Shown here in pieces: positions 47,536 to 55,831 of a DNA stretch of 55,831 nt (positions are counted from its first letter, which is position 1; each line of letters opens with the position of its first letter). Both the position numbers and the translations under genes were made by a program. This DNA is from Branchiostoma floridae. Its lineage: Eukaryota; Chordata; Leptocardii; Amphioxiformes; Branchiostomatidae. The stretch spans positions 24,344,796 to 24,400,626 of the forward strand of contig NC_049982.1 in the NCBI RefSeq assembly GCF_000003815.2, given 5' to 3'. The notes below the pieces were generated by a model. It saw only the letters and a list, made by a program, of their open reading frames with translations. It was not told the origin of the DNA and did no database searches.

Positions 47536-47711
47536 CAGTATACGTAGAAGTCGCTTAATTGCACGGCCTATTTGCCAGTGAATTTCGTGCAATTATCCGG
47601 CCGGCTGATGCAATAATGCGAAGTTATCTAGCTGGAGTTTGGGATTTGGGGATTCCGTGCAGTTAGCAGAAGTGTGCGTTAATCCGATGTGCAATTAACT
47701 GGTTTCTACTG
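47536..47711. mobile_element. Relic inverted-repeat element, pogo-like ends
   Basis: Left CAGTATACGTAGAAGTCGCT then TAATTGCACGG; the right end inverts to CAGTAGAAACCAGTTAATTG. Interior has another GTGCAATTATCCGG copy. The CAGTA...GCTTAATTGCA pattern recalls pogo/Tigger termini. No clean TA duplication remains. Confidence 0.5.
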
Positions 47712-48304
47712 CACATAAGAGTAGTGGGCCGTTATACCGCACGTGCCCAGGACACAGTGGCCTGAAACCACAAGAAGGCTATGGGAGTTATATATATTTT
47801 TAACGCAATGTAGAATGTAAAGCTCTCACTTTCGATGAAAGGTCTGATCTAACTGGGGCGCTGTTCCTACAAGAAAGAAGTAAAACCCAACCTGTTTAGA
47901 AATAGCTAACACTAGTATTAGTCTAAGAGTAGAATATTGTTTATAACTGTCCATTGCTACTTGTGAGTGAGTTACTTGTATAATGTATCTACTATGTTTA
48001 TACCATGTACTTGCAATTAGCCCTCGGGCACGAACTTGCAAAATAAACTTCATTAAACCTTTGCCCAATCTCCAAGCAGATGTTGGGAACAAAATCCCCA
48101 ACAGTTTCCTAGCTCCCAGTTTCTCTAAAAAACTGTCCCCATAGAAAAACGGGGAGCTATAAGAAAACAGTCTCGACTTTGTCTCCAAACGTCTGTCTGC
48201 TGTATAATGTATAATGAAACACACTACACATGTGTATGTGCCTATGTGGTTTATAGCATAATACCGACCCGTTGGGCCGACGGATGCTGATGCTGATCAG
48301 GATA

Positions 48305-48385
48305 TGATGCTTATAATGATGATACGATGATGATGATGATATAATTTTGATACGATGATGACTATTTTAGGATGATGATGATGGT
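48305..48385. repeat. (GAT)n / (GATGAT)n microsatellite
   Basis: Interrupted GAT/ATG trinucleotide stretch. Confidence 0.75.
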
Positions 48386-48703
48386 ATGATCATAAGATGG
48401 TAATGCTGTTGACCTTTAAAGATGAAATTCTGGGAAAATCTGGTTGCTTTCTGGGAAGTTGTTTTGGTATATGTTGGACATTTCCTGAAGATGACAATGA
48501 TGATTGTTATAACCATACCACTGTCAATAATGATCAACGTGTACCAGTGATGTTTATCCTATAAGTTGAATTCTGGGAGTAAATAGCGACTTTCTCTGAA
48601 GTTGTCTTCAAGGAACCTAGGACGTTTCATCTAGGATCTATCTATGATGAGTGACTTTCTTGGGGAGCCGCACTTTTTGTCAAAAATATCGATAAATAGC
48701 AAC

Positions 48704-49015
48704 TTAAGGGGGGGGGGGGTCACACGTGCGTATATATTCACGTCCGTGATCCGTACAGAGTTCGAAGCCTCTACCAGGCTCCACGGGTCACTGTAGAAAT
48801 AATAGAAATTGGACAAATTTAGATGCATAATATGCCAAAAGACTTCTAGCTGACCGGGGAGTGTATCTTTAGATCCAGCTAACCCGTCCGGCATGTTTTA
48901 TGTATATATTTGCCCAATTATTTTTCCGGCAACCCGTGGAGCCTGGTAGAGGCTAAAATTTCCACACGGATCTCGTACGGACTTGAATATATACGCACGT
49001 GTGAACCCACCTTAA
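48704..49015. mobile_element. MITE with ~85-bp terminal inverted repeats and TTAA ends
   Basis: TTAA at both ends (48704-48707, 49012-49015). Left arm: a G-run, TCACACGTGCGTATATATTC, then GCCTCTACCAGGCTCCACGG. Right arm is the inverse: CCGTGGAGCCTGGTAGAGGC, GAATATATACGCACGTGTGA, ACCCACC. The 312-base element has no ORF. TTAA target sites are the signature of piggyBac-type transposases. Confidence 0.85.
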
Positions 49016-49666
49016 AGTCTTGACGAATTCCCCATAAGGTCAATTTTTTTGGGAAAACATGGTGGATTTCTCAGAAGCTATCTTGTTCCGCACAACGTTT
49101 CCTCCTAAGAGATTATTGATGCCAGAGTGATTTGAACTAGTCTATGTGGTAGATTGACGGTAAAACGTCCGACTCATGATATCTGAATTGTTTTTTTTGC
49201 CTGCGTGTACATTTTTATATCTTTACATACTAATTGCTACTAACTAACACGGGAAATTTGTATAAAACTGGCAGTTGTGAAAGCTGTTGTTACGTTCATG
49301 TATTGACTAGATAGTCCACCCCCTTTGACCCTGAAGCAAGTTGACCTTACTGTTTATACAAAACTTGAAAATTTGACCACAAAACCTTTTTCAGTCACGT
49401 GCATGGTCTTGATATATGTATCTTATAATCATATCAATTCATTTCACTATCAAACATGATTTGATTTTGAGTATCACAATAAGAAACCCAACGCGAGACA
49501 CAAAATAACTCACGTAAAGCTCACTGAGCAATCTGTAGGCCACTCCCCTGGACTGAAAGAACACACCTGGACACGCGCACACCTAGCTACTAGTATTTCC
49601 TCCTCAGACCTGGCCGAAGAAACACGTACCTGCGGTGCCGTGTACAAGACAGGAACGAGAACAACA

Positions 49667-52600
49667 ATGAAGTAAGACTCTTGAAATATGTCAGAGACTT
49701 TTCTACTTGTTATAAATCAAAGTTCTTGTGGCAGTGTAAAAGTACAAATGTAGAAGTATAAGACTTATATTTATAAGGTACAATGATTTTCTTCCAGCAT
49801 TTCCTTTTCGTACTCTTCAAAACTGAAGTTAAACTTGCTCAGTACGGCGCATTTTTATTTGGTACGACTATGCAATGACTAAAGCTACATTTTTTGTTTT
49901 GTAAAAGTTTAGATACCCTTTTCTACTGTCTATGAAATGGCTCTTGCCTATTTGGTATATAAGCATACATGTCCTAATATTTTCCGGGTGAGTCTCGTGT
50001 GAAAACGTTTCGAATCAGCGACGCTTTAAAGCAATGAAAGACATGTATGCGTGTGTTGTTGCATTGAAAACAACAGAAATCGCAACTTCCAATTTTGAAA
50101 GTTGTTTTCGATACGCCCTTTCAGTGGTATCCTTCAGGTTTGTACGACAATGCTGTAGGCACCTGCATGGTTTTCGTAAACTAAATTTAGATTCAACCCC
50201 AACAAGAGTTCGTAGACCTCAGGCCTGCATGAAATGTATTGGGTTTCTGTAGACCTATTGTGTATTTTTGCCTTTTTGTCTGTGGTACGTGGTTGGAAAA
50301 ATGAGCTTTTTACTGTGTTGGTTGTGCACCATGCAAATGTCTGACTCTGAAATTCCATTTTCTGAATTTGTAAGTTTGGACAGGGATGAACATTACTTAT
50401 TTTGGATTTCTTAAGTATGTAACCAACCACAGTACTTTGAAGTTGTTGAGACGCTACCTTTTTTTGTCTCAGATGGCCCATGCACATGTAGTTACTCTGT
50501 CACATGATATACTAATATCTTCCTATTTCAATGTACTGACCTAATGCAGCTGCTAAGTCTCCTTGGTTTGTGTTCTTCCAATGATATTCATTAAAGATTT
50601 ATTTCTGGGGTGTTATTCACTTGACATCGGAATGTTACTCGCATAATTTGACCAATGATACTTTTATCTGTAGTTCCATAGACATTAGACAACATGAATA
50701 GTGGTAGCCCCCATGCAGCAGCAACAGTTAGTCCCCAGGGTGGTATGATATTTTCATTCAATCCATCCAACCCAAACCTAAATCTCCTGTAGTATCTAAG
50801 CCAAATTTAACAGCATAATTTACTATGAAAAATGTCCTTGTCAATCCCATTTATAGATGGCAAGCTGCTGGCAATGGAAGCTTTGAAAAGTTCAGAAGCT
50901 GTTGTAGTCAAAGCAAACACCCAGCAAACATCCCCGCAAACCAATGAGCAGTTGCTTAGAAGGGGAATTTCATCATATATTTGCCGCGACAAAATGCAAC
51001 AAACGATACTGAATTTAAAACAGAACAAAGCTAAGCCTCCACCACTTAACCCTGCCTGTACCATAGATTAAGCAGGCCCAAAAACCAAGCGAATATGACT
51101 AGCCCAAAACAACAAATTACCTGTATACAGTATGGAAATGGCATTACCAAAGAAACAAAAAGAAACACAGGACAAATCATACACATACCTTTCTCTTATG
51201 CCCACACTCTATACAGTTCTCCTCCACATTAGAAAATTGCATCTTCTTCTGTTTAAGTTCAAGTTCAACCATGATTGCCAACAGGGTAAAGGAACTTGTA
51301 CCGGAACTTAAAACTCAGTACTATACAGCTCTAGAAACACCACAAAGAGTAATAAGCAAACTCCAATTATACCTGACCAACAGATATATAATCTGGCACA
51401 CTCCCGTCATCTGGCAAACTGTCAGTGCCACTAAGTAACCTGATACATTGAAGGTAGCCCAGGCCAGATGATGGTTCTACACCCAACCATAATCTGTTTT
51501 TAAAACCAAGCAGATATTGGGAGGATGCCCCAACCACACTAAAACAGGGTCAACCTATACAGTATCAAGTTCAAGCACTAGGAGGCCCAAAATCAAACCT
51601 GACCACCAGGACACCACAAACAACTCACGTACCAAATGGCAACACAATGGCACCTTGCGTTCCGGAGATACAGCGCACGCCCCGTGCCCGCACAAAAGGT
51701 AACCTAAAATGTCAAGTTCAAGCACCAAGGGCGCCAAAATCAAAATTGAGCATTATTCAGCCACCGCCGACACATGTGCCAAGTATCATCGCGCCAGCAC
51801 CAGCCGTTCAGAAGATATAACTCCGGAAACACCCCTCCCGGACACAAAATTCGACCTGCCGGGTCAAGTTCAAACGCGACAAGGCCCAAAGTCAATCCTA
51901 GGCAACAGGCAACAACCCCCCACCCATGCACCAAAAATCGTCGCAATCGCGCGTATCGTTCCGGACACACAGCGCCAAAAGTGCCCCCAAAACACCAAAA
52001 ATGCCACCTGCAATGTCAAGTTCAAACGCCAGGAGGCCCAAAATCAAACCTGAGTGTTAGGCTACCACCCCCAACCCACGTACCAAAAATCGTCGTGCTC
52101 GCACCATCCGTTCACGAGATACAGCGCCCTACATCCCCGGCTACCGAAAAGTTCCCACCAGCATCAAAACCATACCTGCATACATGCAGGTAAAAAATAC
52201 AATTTTAACCTCCTTGGTGTTAGCAAAGGGTTTTCTACAGAAACATATAGATTATGTGACACTGTCTTTGGCAAGGTTCCAATTTCTTGCTCGACCACTT
52301 TGCATGTGACACGCTTGGTGGTGTTCACCTTTTCTTCACACATCATATGCATATCACTCACTCATCCTCTTGCACATGGTGCGTAGAGCCGACTGCGTGC
52401 ACTAGAGTTCTCCACCGCCCTCTGTTCAATGCTGCTGGCTGCGCCTGCTGGGGTGTGATGTTGATGCTGCGGAGATCTCTGGTCACCACGTCCATCCAGC
52501 GGGTGCGAGGCGCCCCCCGTGGTCGCCGCCATCCTGCCTGCTTGGGATCGAAGTCTAGCAGGGCTCTCGTAGGGTGTTCTGGGGGGAGGCGAAGGACGTG

Positions 52601-55600
52601 GCCATACCAGCGGACTCTTCTCATGGCAGCGAGGCTAGAGGCAGGAGGTTGTCCGGTCTGCTCCCGGAGGTCGCAGTTACGCACATGCTCTTGCCAGCGA
52701 GTGCATGTGATTCTCCTCAAGGCTCTGCTGTCAAACCCATCGAGACGGGCTGCCAAGGTGTTGCTCAGCGGCCAGGTTTCGGAGCCGTACAGAAGGACTG
52801 ATACGACGGAAGAGTTGTACACGCGCTGTTTGGTCTGTAAGGAGACATGGCGGTGTCGTCAGAGTGGTTTCCACAGGGACTGTAGGACAGCGGAGGCCTG
52901 GGCACGTCGTTGATTTATCTCTGGCTTCAAGTCGCCTGTCTTAGAGATGATAGAACCCAGGTACTTGAATGTGGAGACAAACTTGACGGGGCAGCCGCTG
53001 AAGATGAAGGGTTCGGGGTCAGGGCCGTCTCCAACATGCATCAGTTCCGTCTTGCCCCAGTTGATACTGAGTCCAAGCTTCTTGGCCTCCTCGTCGTAGA
53101 CTGTGAGAGCGTCTTGAAGTCGGGTCAGGTCATCGGCAAGCAGGGAAGTGTCGTCGGCATACTCTATGTCCGCCAGGTTGTACTGCCCGAAAGATACCCC
53201 AGGGACACGCTCACAGACCCTGGACATCAGATAGTCGATGATGCAGTTGAAGAGATCCGGTGCAGCCACGCATCCTTGTCTGACCCCACTGTTGATGGAG
53301 AACCACTCGGACTCTTTCCCGTTCACTCTGACGCAGCTCTCCGCGGAGTTGTACAGCTGCTGGAAGAGGGAAATTGTCTTCTGAGGTGCTCCAAGAAGTC
53401 TCAGGATTTTCCAGAGGGAGGCGTGGTCTACCGTGTCGAACGCCGCTCGGAGGTCGATGAATGCGATGTAGAGGTGACGGTCCTTTCTGAACTCCCGGGC
53501 CTTCTCGATAGCCAGACGGAGTGCAGAAATGTGGTCGATGGTGGAGCGGTTTGGCATGAAGCCTGCCTGTTGCGGGCGCCGCCTGCTCCTGATGGCAGGG
53601 ATGGCTCTGGTGAGGAGGATACGGGTGAACAGCTTGCCTGGAATGGAAAGTAGGGTGATGCCTCTGTGGTTGCTGCACACCAGCTGGTCTCCCTTCCTTT
53701 TCCAGAAAGGCAGGATGATCCCTCGCCTCCAGTCATCAGGGAGTGTCTCACATGGTTCACAATCTGAGTAAGCCACTGAATCATGTGATCCCCTCCTGCC
53801 TTCAGCATCTCAGCCGTTATGTTGCAGATCCCAGGGGCTTTCCCATTCTTCAGTTTACCCAGGGCGGCCTTCACCTCGTCCGGAGTAACAGGAGTTACGG
53901 GACAGTCTGCGTTTGTGGCATCAGTCGCACTGGCTGCTGGCATATGCACATACACAAAGACACATACCAAACTAGATATAGCACGTTTAAACACCATGTG
54001 GTGTTGTCGTCGCATGGTACTAACTTCCTGCCCAACCACTTTTTATTGATGACGTCAGAGCGGAACATAGCTGTGTTGAATAAAAGACACGAAGATAGGA
54101 TTTCAGACTTATGGGGGCACACACCAGTTTATTTGGGGTTTCAATTGGAGGCGACATACCCTAAAGTCTAGCGACCAGCTTTACCAGGGAATTATCCTGA
54201 AGCAAAATAACTGTATATCTGGTGAAAGCATATTCCTTTAGCTACAAGACAAACTAAGTTTCGATCCTTCAACTTCTCTGATTTTAAAAAAATTAGAGGG
54301 AAAAAACATTATTTTCATGTAAAAAATAATGCAAAAAATCGGGCATTTTGGCATTGAAAGAAAAACATGAAGATGATTTTTCCGGCAAACACGACTGATA
54401 CTGTCAGAAAGAGGAAAACCTAACGAGTAATCCAGCTAATTATAAAGAAAATTCTAGTACTACAGTTTTTTTAATCATCCACGGCGCGCGGCATTACAAC
54501 TCGGCTTAACACAGCGCTTCAGAGGACAATCTAGGTCACGAGCCGAATCACATTCAGGCGTAGGAATATCCCGGAAGTAAGACGCGGAACAAAACACAAT
54601 TTGCACCGAAAACACACCATTTCCTACGCTTTTCAGCCATGTAACCGTTTAATGTCATTTCGCAGGAAATAATGAGAAATGTCAACTCAAACATGGACCC
54701 TCGGAAGCCTTTCGTCACTTTTTTCTCGCGCACTAGCTCGGACCCCTGTCGCGGAAGAACTGGTGTGTGCACCGTTATTGGCAACGCCTCTGGGGCGGAT
54801 TCCCATAATTAATTATAGCGTATATCTGTTAATCAACACACCAAAATCGGTTGATGAAAATGTTGTAAGTGTGTGAACAGTAGATTCAAATTATTATACC
54901 TTTTTTCTCTCAGGATCCAACTTTGCCTTGTTGTGATTCTTCTGGGAGTGTCACTGAAGTCGTCAGACGGTAAGGCATCAGAGTTCCTTCACTGGCATGA
55001 CTGCTTGACGTCCATATCATAGTGTAAATGCACGCACAATCACTTTTTCATCACGCATACCGCTTTATTGTATTGTATTCTATTAGTCTGACTTTTTTGT
55101 ACATTTGTCAGTTCACTGAAGTCACATCAAAAGATCATTTTATTGTTGTTGGTAAATTGTAGGTTTATTGACAACAGTAGTAAATATAAAATTGTATCAA
55201 CTTCTAAAATTATAAATCCTAGAGTAACCAATAACCATGGATATGACACAACGGTCACCACCATTCCGTTTCTCAACTGTCACTTAGGTATTTCAAAACT
55301 ATTATAATATAAAATCTTGCATTCTTTTTCCCCTTTATATATCACTGCAGCTACCATAACCACCCGGGTTTGTGAACATCGCGGTTTGTACCTTCGATGT
55401 CCTTACGGTCGCCAAATAGACATCGAGTACGCCCTGTACGGCCGTACCCAGCACGGCATCTGCGGAGGGCCCGTCCGGACCATCGACTGCCGGAGCGGGT
55501 CCAGTCTCTACAGGGTGCGGAGCTACTGCCAGGGACGGCACAGCTGCTCCGTCCGAGCCTCGAACGGCGTGTTTGGAGACCCTTGCTATGGGACGTTCAA

Positions 55601-55629
55601 GTACCTGGAAGTCAAGTACTCGTGTGTCA
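49667..55629 (+). CDS. Secreted rhamnose-binding lectin (SUEL/Gal_lectin domain), 3' partial
   Basis: Soluble lectins of this type bind L-rhamnose and D-galactose on microbial or egg surfaces. Exons 49667-49671, 54914-54969 and 55351-55629 join in frame (113 codons plus one base, phase 1), continuing past the window. The first coding exon is only ATGAA; with exon 2 it encodes signal peptide MKIQLCLVVILLGVSLKSSD. Exon 3 is one whole domain, about residues 22-113: eight cysteines (VCEHRG, LRCPYG, GICGG, IDC, SYC, HSC, DPC, YSC) as expected for four disulfides, with the family motifs YGRT and GDPCYGTFKYLEVKYSC. The phase-1 exon boundaries around the domain are typical of shuffled extracellular modules, so further domains may follow. 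A possible 5' UTR acceptor precedes the first exon (TTTCCTCCTCAG, exon from 49608). Intron 1 (5.2 kb) contains the repeats and retroelement listed below. Confidence 0.88.
50692..51071 (+). other. Unrecognised two-exon open frame in lectin intron 1
   Basis: A start codon near 50692 opens MNSGSPHAAATVSPQ, ending at a GTGGTA donor. A block after TTTATAG at about 50863 continues in the same frame (DGKLLAMEALKSSEAVVVK...) to a TAA at 51069-51071. Joined, it would be about 85 residues, Gln/Lys-rich towards the end. I do not recognise the family. It could be a small nested gene, an alternative exon or chance. Confidence 0.15.
51564..52190. repeat. Tandem repeat, ~150-bp monomer, four copies
   Basis: The marker TCAAGTTCAA recurs at 51564, 51712, 51864 and 52015 (spacings 148, 152, 151). 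Each unit carries AGG-GGCCCAAAATCAAA, then CAC-ACCAAAAATCGTC, then CCGTTC-GAGATACAGCGC, with about 60-75% similarity between units by eye. Read in reverse it resembles the dispersed repeats at 24734 and 32075. Lies directly 3' of the retroelement remnant. Confidence 0.8.
52358..53940 (-). pseudogene. 5'-truncated RTE-like non-LTR retrotransposon (reverse transcriptase remnant)
   Basis: The minus strand encodes most of a LINE reverse transcriptase. It begins with the fingers motif KNGKAPG (about 53850), then DDWRRGIILPFWKRKGD, NHRGITLLS, FIDLRAAFDTVDH, SGVRQGC and the active-site YADD (53150-53161). After the RT come LLYGSETWPLSNT and RWYGHVLRL, the RTE-type C-terminal region. Two lesions: a frameshift near 53750 and an in-frame TGA at 52859-52861. 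The apurinic endonuclease domain and everything 5' of the fingers is missing, as expected from abortive target-primed reverse transcription. It is dead and sits antisense in lectin intron 1. RTE is favoured over CR1 because of the GHV-type tail. Confidence 0.9.
53941..54913 (+). other. Remainder of lectin intron 1
   Basis: No exon or element recognised between the retroelement breakpoint and exon 2. Mostly AT-rich, with one GC-rich patch near 54480 (CGGCGCGCGGC). Short open frames do not connect to the lectin. Confidence 0.5.
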
Positions 55630-55831
55630 GTAAGTGAATAACCGATTTTTAATACATTTTTACTAAGGAATATTTATAAAAACATTTGGCCGGTTTGAGA
55701 AATGATGCAGGCGCATGTTCAATGCATATCAAGTCGACCAGAGCGTTTACGTGACGTCATCGTTATGTCCGCCGCCATTTTGGTGTCCTAATTTGCATTG
55801 CGGTGAATCTTTCGGACGGTTCAAGATCTCC
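55630..55831 (+). other. Start of lectin intron 3, cut by window end
   Basis: Begins GTAAGT in phase 1. No further exon in the remaining 200 bases. Confidence 0.7.

Larger units (their letters stand above)
46070..49607. other. Intergenic region, carboxypeptidase B to lectin
   Basis: No coding gene is supported: open frames are short and unlike any family I know. Contents: a short (GAAT)n run at about 46758-46778, an inverted-repeat element (47536-47711), a ~20-base motif CCAAGCAGATGTTGGGA at 48074, a (GAT)n stretch (48305-48385) and a TTAA-flanked MITE (48704-49015). The two genes are divergently transcribed across it. Confidence 0.6.

Noticed and set aside
51709-52193. Two overlapping plus-strand frames of 114 and 139 residues
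   Set aside because: Both lie wholly in the 150-bp tandem repeat; openness in several frames is a composition effect.
52287-52913. 208-residue plus-strand open frame
   Set aside because: Antisense to the C-terminal part of the same retroelement, with no domain of its own.
52910-53653. 247-residue plus-strand open frame
   Set aside because: Antisense shadow of the reverse transcriptase on the minus strand; GC-rich coding sequence leaves the opposite frame open, and the translation has no recognisable motif.

Overview
This is a stretch of an animal nuclear genome: intron-rich, spliced genes, abundant short non-autonomous transposons, tRNA-derived SINEs, non-LTR retrotransposon debris, TTAGGG-type telomere-like sequence and one assembly gap. 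Gene content (exportin-7, metallocarboxypeptidases, a SUEL-type lectin) and compact introns suggest an invertebrate deuterostome, most likely amphioxus (Branchiostoma). The species call is inference.

Layout. (1) 1-1930: gene-free flank with degenerate telomere-like repeats, a 606-base N gap and a CpG-type promoter (NRF-1-like palindrome, YY1/TISU-like motif on the start codon). (2) 1931-26678, plus strand: a complete exportin-7 (XPO7/RanBP16) gene. I resolved 29 coding exons, 3285 nt, 1094 codons plus stop, all phases consistent. Two of its introns have minor-spliceosome (U12) signals, one AT-AC and one GT-AG, and a 36-nt in-frame candidate cassette exon lies in the largest intron. (3) 29828-46.06 kb, minus strand: two tandem paralogous M14 N/E-type metallocarboxypeptidase genes with the same nine-coding-exon layout. 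Each has a candidate TATA promoter and a 5' UTR intron. Both keep every zinc and catalytic residue; they differ most in the last exon, where the downstream copy stops early and the upstream copy runs on into a basic tail. (4) 46.1-49.6 kb: intergenic, with inverted-repeat elements including one with 85-bp arms and TTAA flanks. (5) 49667-55629, plus strand, partial: a secreted rhamnose-binding (SUEL/Gal_lectin) lectin whose first coding exon is only five bases. Its 5.2-kb first intron holds a four-copy tandem repeat of about 150 bp and a 5'-truncated, mutated RTE-like retrotransposon.

The genes do not form a pathway. XPO7 is a housekeeping nuclear transport receptor; the carboxypeptidases and the lectin are secreted proteins. 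The most informative signals beyond the genes are the two U12 introns, the cassette exon, the divergence pattern of the duplicated carboxypeptidases, and a rich set of miniature inverted-repeat elements. One of these contains a hammerhead-ribozyme-like core.
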